From Sulfurospirillum sp. UBA6810 (lineage in GTDB: Bacteria; Campylobacterota; Campylobacteria; Campylobacterales; Sulfurospirillaceae), in the NCBI GenBank assembly GCA_002469305.1, contig DKEY01000094.1:1-21747 (forward strand): a stretch of DNA of 21,747 bases, given 5' to 3'. A program made the translations under genes and the position numbers. Each line of letters opens with the position of its first letter. Position 1 is the first letter of the stretch. Below are positions 1-6,275 of this stretch, piece by piece. Under the pieces are notes generated by a model, which was not told where the DNA came from, ran no database searches, and was given only the letters and a program-made list of their open reading frames with translations.

Positions 1-1102
1 CATCAGTCAAAGGGTTTTCTTTTGATTCATTTTCTACAAGATTGGAGATATAGTTTTTTATCTCCGAGGATGAGAGTCCACTAGAGACTTCATTGGTAAA
101 AAAAGATTTTAAAGAAAAAATACCTCGTTTACACTGGATATATTTATTTGAAACAGCACGGCTGATAGTTGATTCATCAAAGCCAAGTTCATCAGCGATG
201 ATAGCCATAGTCAGGGGTTTTAACTCACTCCCTATGAAAAATCCAACTTGTTTTTCTACGATGACAAGTATGAGTTTGTAGAGTGTTGCTTTACGAAGTT
301 CTAGTAGATTTACCATATCTCTTGCTTCTTTGAGTTTATCTTTGAGTTCACTGTTTTTAGTGCCAAAAGGGTCACTCACTACTACATCAGGATAGTAGTC
401 ATTGTTTATCTTTACAGTGATATCATCATCAACTTCTACAAAAAAATCAGGCACTATCTGTACATCGTCACTCATATACTCCAGTGCTGGGGGAGAATTA
501 AACTTTTTGATTACATTTTTTGCTTCTTCAAAGAGGTGGTGTTTATAGTACTTGTCTAAAGTTTTTAGATTTGCTATCAAGGTTTTTACAAAGATAGCCA
601 ACTCCTCTTTTATCTCTAAGTTATCTAGTTGAAACAAAAAGGACTCTTCTAAATTAAGTGCACCAACACCAACAGGTTCCAAGTTTGCAAATCTCTTTCT
701 TACACTTTGTACAAACTCATTTGTAGTGTTACAAGTGATAGCAACTTGCTCGATATCTCCCTCAAAATAGCCCTCATTGCTGATGTTGTTTAGTATTTCA
801 AAAGCTACTTTTTGAGAATTTGGAGTTGGAAAAAGTGGGGCTGTGAGTTGTTCGGAGATTTTGTCATACAAAGACTCTTTTGCTAAAGAAGTGTTTTCTA
901 TGAAAGCTCTTTTTTCAAAATCACTTCCACGAGAGCTATAACTTGACTCTATGTTTGAAGTGTACTCTAAAAAAGGATTTTCGTAAGACTTCTCTTTAAA
1001 AATCGTTTCTAATTCATCTAGGGGTGCTTGTAGTAGCGGAAGCCACAGCTTAAGCGAGAGTTGCAATGATTGTTTTTGTTTAGGTTGAAGAAACATGCTC
1101 AT
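1..1102 (-). CDS. rpoN: RNA polymerase sigma-54 factor RpoN (C-terminus outside window)
   Basis: The open frame runs from an ATG at 1102 off the left edge (about 367 codons seen; full RpoN is usually 400-480). Region I is at the start (residues about 5-47, ending ENPFLEY) and is poorer in glutamine than enterobacterial RpoN. The core-binding region contains EPVGVGALNLEE, and the DNA-binding part contains LKPLTMAIIADELGFDESTI followed by SRAVSNKY, the sigma-54 helix-turn-helix. The RpoN box that reads the -24 element lies just beyond the edge. It is the last visible gene of the nifX operon, 60 bp after a ferredoxin gene, and a hairpin sits directly before its start. No good Shine-Dalgarno is visible. 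Its place inside a nif operon suggests a nif-dedicated copy, but I cannot see whether the genome has another rpoN. Confidence 0.93.
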   Translation of the reverse strand, partial: MSMFLQPKQKQSLQLSLKLWLPLLQAPLDELETIFKEKSYENPFLEYTSNIESSYSSRGSDFEKRAFIENTSLAKESLYDKISEQLTAPLFPTPNSQKVAFEILNNISNEGYFEGDIEQVAITCNTTNEFVQSVRKRFANLEPVGVGALNLEESFLFQLDNLEIKEELAIFVKTLIANLKTLDKYYKHHLFEEAKNVIKKFNSPPALEYMSDDVQIVPDFFVEVDDDITVKINNDYYPDVVVSDPFGTKNSELKDKLKEARDMVNLLELRKATLYKLILVIVEKQVGFFIGSELKPLTMAIIADELGFDESTISRAVSNKYIQCKRGIFSLKSFFTNEVSSGLSSSEIKNYISNLVENESKENPLTD

Positions 1103-1112
1103 ACCAAAAGTT

Positions 1113-1138
1113 TACCCAAACAAAATCTTGTTTGGGTA
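1113..1138 (-). terminator. 11-bp perfect hairpin between ferredoxin gene and rpoN
   Basis: The arms TACCCAAACAA (1113-1123) and TTGTTTGGGTA (1128-1138) pair perfectly around a 4-nt loop. Read on the minus strand, the stem is followed by AAACTTTTGG, a poor U-tract. The stem ends only 10 nt before the rpoN start codon. It could be a partial terminator, an RNA-processing or stability element, or a translational brake on rpoN. Confidence 0.6.
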
Positions 1139-1162
1139 GGTATCATTGTATATTTTTTAATC

Positions 1163-1459
1163 TTAGTACTTAAGACGTACTATACCATTTGGCTTTGCAA
1201 TTTTCATTTGGCAAGAGAGGCGTGAGTTTGGTGTACAAGTACCTGAACAAATCTCTTTCAGTACTTTAAACTCTTTTTCTGTCTTGTCAGACAAAAATTC
1301 CATACCTTGTACAACTTCAACAACACATGTACCACACTCACCATCTCTACAACCAAATGGTAATGCGCTACCGCTTGCCTCTACGATATCTTGAATCGTA
1401 GCACCTTCTTTTACGTTTATAGCTAAGAAATCATTTACTATTTCTACTCTAGTTGTCAT
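1163..1459 (-). CDS. 2Fe-2S ferredoxin, nif-associated
   Basis: A 98-residue plant-type 2Fe-2S ferredoxin. The cluster motif is C37-x4-C42-x2-C45 (CRDGECGTC) with the fourth ligand C83 (SRLSCQMKI), the standard fold order. Two more cysteines, C71 and C75, lie between them and are not usual cluster ligands. It is probably a soluble low-potential electron carrier for nitrogenase or cofactor assembly, judged from its place between nifZ and rpoN. The upstream gene (1473-1814) is a diverged relative with the same cysteine spacing. The ATG at 1459 follows that gene by 13 bp, so they are co-transcribed. The exact electron partner cannot be told from sequence. Confidence 0.9.
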   Translation of the reverse strand: MTTRVEIVNDFLAINVKEGATIQDIVEASGSALPFGCRDGECGTCVVEVVQGMEFLSDKTEKEFKVLKEICSGTCTPNSRLSCQMKIAKPNGIVRLKY

Positions 1460-1472
1460 GTGAATCCTTTTT

Positions 1473-1814
1473 TTATAGTTTAAATGGTTTGATTAAAACA
1501 TCACCCTTGATTAACATCATAGGGGCTATTCTTATCTTTGGACTGATTGTGTACTGCTGGCACTGGTGTGCATCATCTGAAGATATCGCACCTAATTCTA
1601 CTAAGATATCTAACTCTTCATCTTCCATATAACTTGTAGGCTCAACATCTGCTATGTGTTCAACACTTACCAAACAGTTTTTATAATTGTCACTGCTACA
1701 TGTAGTGAGTGGAATACCTTTTTCTTTAGCCAATCTTACAAGAGGCTCACCTATCTTTGCATCATAGATACCATCAGCTTTTTCATCAAAATGCATGAAA
1801 ATTACTTTTGCCAT
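1473..1814 (-). CDS. Degenerate 2Fe-2S ferredoxin-like protein lacking one cluster cysteine
   Basis: A 113-residue protein with a ferredoxin-like layout. C39, C47 and C85 match ligands 1, 3 and 4 of the neighbouring ferredoxin at exactly the same spacing (+8 and +46), but the second ligand position holds Y44. The N-terminus (MAKVIFMHFDEK) and the EPLVRLAKEKGIPL stretch fit the beta-grasp strand and helix before the cluster loop. It probably arose by duplication of a ferredoxin and now binds either a cluster with a non-cysteine ligand or none. It overlaps nifZ by 13 bp, so translation is coupled. Function is unknown; a scaffold or regulatory role in nitrogenase maturation is possible. Confidence 0.75.
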   Translation of the reverse strand: MAKVIFMHFDEKADGIYDAKIGEPLVRLAKEKGIPLTTCSSDNYKNCLVSVEHIADVEPTSYMEDEELDILVELGAISSDDAHQCQQYTISPKIRIAPMMLIKGDVLIKPFKL

Positions 1815-2212
1815 ATTTTAATCTCCTTTTTGGGTTTGTTGTTTTTTCTTTTTTCTTCTAACATTTTTCTAAAAAGCTCTCCCTCTGTGGCTTCACTGAG
1901 GTTGCCATCTTCGAGTGCTTTGAGTTCATGCTCACGACACCCTATGATATCCACTTCCATATCTGTACCAAAAAAATGCACTTCATATACTCTGATAACT
2001 TGTAAAAACTCTCCCATAGATTTTATGTAACCTACTGAGCCTTTTGGCATCATCAAAGTACCTATGGGTGAGTGAGGATATGTTCCGTCATTGACTACAT
2101 CTTCTAAAAGCTCAACCTTTTGTCCTGCTACAAAAAGAGGCTCATCAGCATCACGTGCTGAGAGAGAAGCAGTCACACTGTCGTACAGTTTTGTATTTGG
2201 ATCAACAATCAC
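1802..2212 (-). CDS. nifZ: NifZ, nitrogenase maturation protein
   Basis: A 136-residue protein with the NifZ signature: VVNDGTYPHSPIGTLMMPKG, then GSVGYIKSMGEFLQ, then VYEVHF and IGCREHEL. NifZ assists formation of the P-cluster pair in the NifDK protein. The start is GTG (2210-2212), chosen because a perfect AAGGAGG sits 5 nt upstream (2218-2224) and no ATG gives the conserved N-terminus. The C-terminus is a lysine/glutamate-rich tail (residues about 115-136). It overlaps nifW by 11 bp and the downstream ferredoxin-like gene by 13 bp, so the three genes look translationally coupled. Confidence 0.92.
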   Translation of the reverse strand: MIVDPNTKLYDSVTASLSARDADEPLFVAGQKVELLEDVVNDGTYPHSPIGTLMMPKGSVGYIKSMGEFLQVIRVYEVHFFGTDMEVDIIGCREHELKALEDGNLSEATEGELFRKMLEEKRKNNKPKKEIKIWQK

Positions 2213-2537
2213 AATCGCCTCCTTGTAAGCTACACGCTAAACACCCTTTTGGTTTGCCATTTTCAAACATGTTCCAAACATCAGCAGCTCTTGGAGCATA
2301 GCCATTTTTAAAATCACCATATACCTTTAAAAGAGAAAACTTTAAAAAATCAAGAAGTCTATCCTCTTGTTCTTTGAGGTGGTTAAGACCTGTTTTGATC
2401 ATATTTCCATACTCTTTGAGTATATGTGAACGCTTTACATGTAAAAGATTTTCATCATACTCCAACTCAAAAAAGTCAAAGTACTCTTCTGCGTCGCTAA
2501 GTTCATAAAATGCTTTCAATGTTTTAGTGTTTGTCAT
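2202..2537 (-). CDS. nifW: NifW, nitrogenase-stabilising protein
   Basis: A 111-residue protein matching the NifW family: FYELSDAEEYFDFFELEYDE at the start, then HVKRSHILKEYG, a size typical of the family. NifW is known to protect or help mature the MoFe protein, particularly under oxygen. The last 13 residues are unusual: C99, C102, C109 and C111 (CLACSLQGGDCDC). Part of this tail overlaps the ribosome binding site and start of nifZ, so it may be a by-product of gene overlap, or it may bind metal. It follows the flavodoxin gene by 10 bp in the nifX operon. Confidence 0.9.
   Translation of the reverse strand: MTNTKTLKAFYELSDAEEYFDFFELEYDENLLHVKRSHILKEYGNMIKTGLNHLKEQEDRLLDFLKFSLLKVYGDFKNGYAPRAADVWNMFENGKPKGCLACSLQGGDCDC
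2218..2224 (-). promoter_or_regulatory. Strong Shine-Dalgarno of nifZ, inside the nifW 3' end
   Basis: AAGGAGG on the minus strand, 5 nt before the GTG start of nifZ. It decides the non-ATG start. The same bases encode the last residues of NifW (QGGDCDC), so the C-terminal cysteine tail of NifW is partly shaped by this signal. Confidence 0.8.
2435..2444. repeat. TTACATGTAA palindrome (within nifW)
   Basis: Exact copy, extended to TTTACATGTAAA at 2434-2445, inside the nifW coding region. Confidence 0.7.
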
Positions 2538-2547
2538 AGCTTATCCT

Positions 2548-3057
2548 TTATATCTCAGATTTGAGTGACTCTATCCAAGTTTCTATCCTCTTTGGTGTTT
2601 TATCTGATTCATTGTGCTCATCAATCGCCAAACCACAAAGTTTGTCATCAAGTTCTGCCAATGAAAACTCATAGTTATAACCATCTTTTGGAAAATACCC
2701 AAAAGGTGTTGCCCCAGCATCTACAAATGCTTTATGCAGTTTTCCAAGTGCACTGCAAAAATGCTCACCATGTTTTACACTATCACCTGCTCCAAAAAAA
2801 GCAACTTTTTTACCACTAAAATCAATACCATCAGAGCTTATTTCAAACAGTGGGTCAACCCAAGAGTGATGCACATCACCTTGTCCCCAAGTGGAACTTC
2901 CTATAAAAAGAACATCATACTCTTGCAGTTGTTCTACGTCATCAAAATCATCTTCCATATTGATAACTTCATCAACCTCAAACGCTTCAGCCAAAGCATC
3001 TGCTATCTTCATAGAAGTTCCACCAGCAGTTGCACAAAAAATTCCTATATTTGCCAT
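2548..3057 (-). CDS. nifF: Flavodoxin, probable electron donor to nitrogenase (NifF)
   Basis: A 169-residue long-chain flavodoxin. The FMN phosphate loop is at residues 8-14 (CATAGGT, a variant of the usual S/T-x-T-G-x-T); IGSSTWGQGDVHHSW supplies the first isoalloxazine loop and FFGAGDSVKHGEHFC the second. The C-terminal part has the long-chain insertion. Flavodoxins of this type carry low-potential electrons to NifH. The name nifF rests on location between DUF269 and nifW; a general housekeeping flavodoxin is the alternative. Confidence 0.88.
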   Translation of the reverse strand: MANIGIFCATAGGTSMKIADALAEAFEVDEVINMEDDFDDVEQLQEYDVLFIGSSTWGQGDVHHSWVDPLFEISSDGIDFSGKKVAFFGAGDSVKHGEHFCSALGKLHKAFVDAGATPFGYFPKDGYNYEFSLAELDDKLCGLAIDEHNESDKTPKRIETWIESLKSEI

Positions 3058-3066
3058 GAATTTTCC

Positions 3067-3489
3067 TTATTTTTTGTATTGTTCATAAATTTTCAATGCA
3101 TTTTCAAGCATTTTTTCACCCTCTTCTAAAAACTCTTCATAGGTTCTAAAAGAGTATCTGTGAGCATCTTTGAAAAATTTGTTTACGATGACTATCTTCT
3201 CTGCTATCACAACAGCACGACCAAAGCCCTCATGACTCATCTCCATGACCACAGAACACATAACGCCGTTTTTCTTTTCAAAGGCAAGTGCAAGCGCTTG
3301 AAAGATAAGCCTTATATCTTGTATTTGCATTTCATCGATATCTGCGATGACAGGGATGTTTTTTAAATCTTCTTTTGTTTTTACATACTTTTCACAAAGT
3401 ATCTCTTTGTCATCTTTGTTTGCCCATGTGCCAAACTGGTCAAGTGCGCGCACTTGACCTATCAGCGTTGTTGTAAATAAATTTTCCAT
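3067..3489 (-). CDS. NifX-associated nitrogen fixation protein (DUF269)
   Basis: A 140-residue member of the DUF269 family that almost always sits after nifX. Recognisable parts are LIGQVRALDQFGTWANKDDK near the N-terminus, IPVIADIDEMQIQDIRLIFQ in the middle and MSHEGFGRAVV (from residue 84), the most conserved block. Its biochemical role is not established; genetic location ties it to FeMo-cofactor handling. It starts 1 bp after the nifX stop codon and is followed at 9 bp by the flavodoxin gene. Confidence 0.9.
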   Translation of the reverse strand: MENLFTTTLIGQVRALDQFGTWANKDDKEILCEKYVKTKEDLKNIPVIADIDEMQIQDIRLIFQALALAFEKKNGVMCSVVMEMSHEGFGRAVVIAEKIVIVNKFFKDAHRYSFRTYEEFLEEGEKMLENALKIYEQYKK

Positions 3490-3490
3490 C

Positions 3491-3889
3491 TTAGGCAGCT
3501 CTCTTTTCTAAAATCTTTTTGATAAATGGAGGGGGATTGTCATTTAACATTTTTTGTAACTTCAGTATCTCCGTATCTATCGAAACTACTTCTTTGTACT
3601 TGATAGGAAAAACACCAGAGTTGATAACTTTTGCAGCCGCAGCTGGACCTATCTCTACAAAATAAACTATATCAGAGCCTTTAAGTAAAGCTATCGTTTT
3701 ATCTGTATTTTTCTCTTGTATTTTTATGATAGAAGATATTGCAAAACTCTCTTTGGAGATATCATATATGTTAAATTGTTTTGCTCCACCAAAGTGAGCA
3801 TCTATGTTTTCATTGTCATTTGTAGCGAAAGCTACTCTGATACTTCCACTTGCTGTTGAAGTTGATGAAACCTTGATAGTTGAGCTCAT
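3491..3889 (-). CDS. nifX: NifX, FeMo-cofactor/precursor carrier
   Basis: A 132-residue NifX-family protein. After a serine/threonine-rich leader of about 15 residues the domain begins IRVAFATNDNENIDAHFGGA, with the family HFG at 32-34, then DIVYFVEIGPAAAAKVINSG. NifX binds NifB-cofactor and passes intermediates to NifEN. The C-terminal PPPFIKKIL is typical of NifX from nif clusters. The ATG at 3889 has AGGAG upstream. It is the first gene of the operon running to rpoN and lies behind its own -24/-12 element at 3924-3937. Two further genes in the window (7729, 8934) carry related domains. Confidence 0.92.
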   Translation of the reverse strand: MSSTIKVSSTSTASGSIRVAFATNDNENIDAHFGGAKQFNIYDISKESFAISSIIKIQEKNTDKTIALLKGSDIVYFVEIGPAAAAKVINSGVFPIKYKEVVSIDTEILKLQKMLNDNPPPFIKKILEKRAA

Positions 3890-3923
3890 AAAATCTCCTA
3901 TAATAAAATATAACTAAGGATAT

Positions 3924-3937
3924 ACATAATGTGTTCC
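3924..3937 (-). promoter_or_regulatory. Sigma-54-type -24/-12 element of the nifX operon (GG-N10-GT)
   Basis: The minus strand reads TATGGAACACATTATGTATA. GG is at 3937-3936 and GT at 3925-3924, with exactly 10 bases between, as in sigma-54 promoters, but with GT for the canonical GC. The nifX start lies 34 nt after the element. It sits just downstream of the nifN stop. Confidence 0.7.
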
Positions 3938-3944
3938 ATAGCTT

Positions 3945-5216
3945 TTAATGGTTTGCATTTTTATGATGAGCAAGTATATTTGCTACTTCGCAAAGAAGCA
4001 TCGTACTTCCCTCATACAGCACATCATTTTTAAGTTGATTTCCTACTACTTCATAGTTTGGGAAACCTCTAAATAAAACAGATTTTTTATACTTTTTTAC
4101 AAGGCGCTCTGCATGAAAGTTACTTATGAGCATGTCATTTTCACTCAAGTTGTGCTCAACGTCTTCAAAATCCCCGATGATAATCTTACATGTAAGAGAT
4201 TCTAGTGCCTTGCTTTTTGTAGGGCTTACCACTGTATCGACTTTGACTCCAGCTTCGCTGAGCGTGTTTACAATGCTGAGTATTTGGTCTGGTTCGAGGG
4301 CGACGATGACTTTGGAGCCACCAAGTGCAAAGTGAGTATCTAAAAGTGCATCTTGAAGCCTTTTTCTCCATCTTACGATACTTGGATTTGGTTTTGAGAG
4401 TTCTTTGAAGCGCATCAATTCGCCATAAAATTCATCACTATTTTGTAAGCCACCCAGAGAATCAAAATGCAGATGAGATACTTTTGTATTTTTCTCTCGC
4501 AATTTTTGTCCACATTTTTGTACAGACTCTCCAACGGTTATGACAACAGAGCTATTTGCAAGAGTTTTTATCTCCTCTTTGCTGATCCCACCACTACTGA
4601 GTGCTCCTTGTTTAAGACCTAAGTGTCCATCAAGAGAGTCGCTTATATCAGGCAGAGCATAGGTTTCAAAACCAAAAAGGCTTATCTGCTCTTTTATCTT
4701 CTCCACTTCGAGGGGGGTGAGGTTTACATTTGGGATGAGAAGCGCTTTTTGTGTATTTATAGTATCTGTTTTTTCTACTAACTGCTCGATGATGGCTTCG
4801 ATGGATTTTGCATACCCACTCTCTAAACCACCTTCAAAATCAGGGGTATTTACATAAACCATATCAATCGTATCTTTTAAAAGAAAAGTTGCACCTTTGA
4901 TATCATCCCCTTTTGTTTCTGTAAGCCCTGTTGTAAAAAGTCCGATGAGTTCAGGTTGTACTTTTTTTGTGATGTTTTTTATAGCTTCACTGATAGAGTA
5001 ATCTCCTCCATCAACCACCGCTGTGATGTCATTGACCGCTGTGGTTTGGACAGCTATGGGGTCATTGAAGTGGCGTGTAAAAAATACTTTTGAAAAACTT
5101 GCACATCCTTGCGCACCATGCATGAGTGGCATAGTGTTTTTGATACCCAAAAAACACAGAAGTGCCCCCATAGGCTGAGAGAGTTTGAGAGGATTTATCT
5201 GGAGTGGTTTAGTCAT
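3945..5216 (-). CDS. nifN: NifN, FeMo-cofactor scaffold subunit
   Basis: A 423-residue NifN, slightly shorter than the usual 430-460. The N-terminus is diagnostic: NPLKLSQPMGALLCFLGIKN, then MPLMHGAQGCASF with C38, a presumed cluster ligand, then FTRHFNDPIAVQTTAV. The middle contains a Rossmann-like repeat region and the end a VVGNQLKNDVLYEG stretch. NifN pairs with NifE to form the scaffold on which the cofactor is completed. Unusually, nifE is not adjacent: it lies about 1.1 kb upstream beyond two other genes. The gene has its own -24/-12 element at 5257-5270 and a palindrome in its leader. The ATG at 5216 is preceded by a weak AAAGAG. Confidence 0.93.
   Translation of the reverse strand: MTKPLQINPLKLSQPMGALLCFLGIKNTMPLMHGAQGCASFSKVFFTRHFNDPIAVQTTAVNDITAVVDGGDYSISEAIKNITKKVQPELIGLFTTGLTETKGDDIKGATFLLKDTIDMVYVNTPDFEGGLESGYAKSIEAIIEQLVEKTDTINTQKALLIPNVNLTPLEVEKIKEQISLFGFETYALPDISDSLDGHLGLKQGALSSGGISKEEIKTLANSSVVITVGESVQKCGQKLREKNTKVSHLHFDSLGGLQNSDEFYGELMRFKELSKPNPSIVRWRKRLQDALLDTHFALGGSKVIVALEPDQILSIVNTLSEAGVKVDTVVSPTKSKALESLTCKIIIGDFEDVEHNLSENDMLISNFHAERLVKKYKKSVLFRGFPNYEVVGNQLKNDVLYEGSTMLLCEVANILAHHKNANH
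4186..4195. repeat. TTACATGTAA palindrome (within nifN)
   Basis: Exact copy, extended to CTTACATGTAAG at 4185-4196. It lies in coding sequence, so it is not restricted to regulatory regions. Confidence 0.7.
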
Positions 5217-5226
5217 AGCATACTCT

Positions 5227-5236
5227 TTACATGTAA
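5227..5236. repeat. TTACATGTAA palindrome (nifN leader)
   Basis: Exact copy, extended to TTTACATGTAAA, lying between the nifN -12 element and the nifN start codon. It overlaps the weak Shine-Dalgarno, so a hairpin or bound protein here could affect nifN translation. Confidence 0.7.
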
Positions 5237-5256
5237 AAGTTTTTATATATGGTTAT

Positions 5257-5270
5257 ACATGAAGTGTTCC
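5257..5270 (-). promoter_or_regulatory. Sigma-54-type -24/-12 element of nifN (GG-N10-GT)
   Basis: The minus strand reads CGGAACACTTCATGTATAAC. GG is at 5270-5269 and GT at 5258-5257. The nifN start is 40 nt downstream. Shares GGAACAC and ATGTA with the other nif promoters of this window. Confidence 0.65.
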
Positions 5271-5306
5271 GCTAAAATAGAGCTCTATTTACTGGAAAAA
5301 AGTAAA

Positions 5307-5335
5307 TTGAAAAACGCAAAAAATTAGTGTAAAAT
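5307..5335 (+). promoter_or_regulatory. Probable sigma-70 promoter of the acidic-protein gene
   Basis: TTGAAA (5307-5312), a 17-bp spacer, then TAAAAT (5330-5335); the start codon is 23 nt downstream. It faces away from the nifN promoter and is of a different type, so this gene is probably not under nif control. Confidence 0.5.
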
Positions 5336-5358
5336 GCCAAAAAAACAAAAGGTAGATA

Positions 5359-5640
5359 ATGAGTGATTTGAAGGATAAATTGCAAGAGTATGGCTGCTCA
5401 GAAGAGTTTATTGATGATGCAATGCGTTATGCAAAGCTATACGATGGAAATATTGATGATTTTCTTGATAGAGTTGAAGAAATTTTGCAAGATGATGATA
5501 CTTATGAGGAAGATGAGATAGAAGAAGAGGAGAATGATCCTATCTTTGTAAGTGATTATAACTATGATGGTAATGATGAAGATATCTACTTTGAAGAGGA
5601 AGAAGAAGAATTTGAAGAAGATGAAGAGGATGAGTACTAA
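5359..5640 (+). CDS. Small highly acidic protein of unknown function
   Basis: A 93-residue protein. The first 44 residues look like a short helical domain (KLQEYGCSEEFIDDAMRYAK, then GNIDDFLDRVEEIL), loosely similar to a three-helix UBA-like fold. The last 49 residues are dominated by Asp and Glu (about 30 of 49), ending in two runs of glutamate. No signal peptide, membrane segment or catalytic motif is visible. The start is supported by AAAGG upstream. It is transcribed divergently from nifN from a sigma-70-like promoter. I do not recognise the family; a role in nitrogen fixation rests on location only. Confidence 0.7.
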   Translation: MSDLKDKLQEYGCSEEFIDDAMRYAKLYDGNIDDFLDRVEEILQDDDTYEEDEIEEEENDPIFVSDYNYDGNDEDIYFEEEEEEFEEDEEDEY

Positions 5641-5654
5641 AAGACTTTAGAGCA

Positions 5655-5689
5655 ACAAGGAGATCTATCTTGTGAGTGGAACTCCTTGT
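5655..5689. terminator. Weak inverted repeat between convergent genes
   Basis: ACAAGGAG (5655-5662) pairs with CTCCTTGT (5682-5689) across a 19-nt loop, between the stops of the acidic-protein gene (+) and the hemerythrin gene (-). There is no clear T-run, so a shared terminator is only a guess. Confidence 0.35.
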
Positions 5690-5701
5690 CTTAGTAAGTG
5701 G

Positions 5702-6175
5702 TTATTTGAAAAACTTATTGACTAGGTTTTTGAGCCATTTGTTTTTGATACTACCCTCATTTGGTGCGATTTCTCTCTTTTTTAGCATATTTTGAACAAT
5801 CTCTTTATAATCAGTATCATCATGTTGGATATGATTGATAAGCCACATTTGAAGGTCAAGCATAAGTTGTTTTGTGATATCTTCACCATTTTCAAAACGC
5901 TCTTTAAAAAAGTTGATACGCTCTATAAAAGCATTGTGAACATCTTTGTGAGGTTGTAACATCGGATAACCTGCTTCTTGCATGAGACGCTCTTCAAATG
6001 AAAAATGCGATACGGTATATTCTACTAATTGCAAGATGATATCGTGTACTTTGTCCTCAGTTTTAAATGCCAATGCATTATTGAGTTCATTGATATACTC
6101 TATGATGCGTTTATGCTGATTATCAATGACGGCAATGCCCACAGAATAAGATGACTCCCATCTCCAATATGCCAT
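5702..6175 (-). CDS. Bacteriohemerythrin
   Basis: A 157-residue single-domain hemerythrin with the full set of di-iron ligands: H21 (DNQHKRI), H57 and E61 (HFSFEE), H76 and H80 (HKDVH), and H115 with D120 (HIQHDD). The domain fills residues 1-133; a basic tail of about 24 residues follows. Such proteins bind oxygen reversibly in the cytoplasm. Lying between nifN and nifE, it could buffer or deliver oxygen in microaerobic nitrogen-fixing cells; that is inference. The ATG at 6175 follows AAAGGAGC. A sigma-70-like promoter precedes it, so it need not be part of the nif regulon, though read-through from nifE (gap 100 bp) is possible. Confidence 0.92.
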   Translation of the reverse strand: MAYWRWESSYSVGIAVIDNQHKRIIEYINELNNALAFKTEDKVHDIILQLVEYTVSHFSFEERLMQEAGYPMLQPHKDVHNAFIERINFFKERFENGEDITKQLMLDLQMWLINHIQHDDTDYKEIVQNMLKKREIAPNEGSIKNKWLKNLVNKFFK

Positions 6176-6219
6176 AAACGCTCCTTTTAATTTAGTATTT
6201 TTATCATTAAAGTGCGTGA

Positions 6220-6247
6220 ATTATAACATAAAATTAATATTCTCCAA
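6220..6247 (-). promoter_or_regulatory. Probable sigma-70 promoter of the hemerythrin gene
   Basis: On the minus strand TTGGAG (6247-6242), a 16-bp spacer, and a perfect TATAAT (6225-6220). The start codon lies 44 nt downstream. Confidence 0.55.
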
Positions 6248-6275
6248 TATAAATTCATATAAAAGTCATAAACCT

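Noticed and set aside
1656..2030. Plus-strand open frame of 124 codons
   Set aside because: It is antisense to nifZ and the ferredoxin-like gene and has no recognisable protein features; a shadow of the real frames.
5672..5692. GGAACTCC stretch resembling a -24 box
   Set aside because: The bases 10 nt later are CT, not GT or GC, and it lies between two convergent genes.
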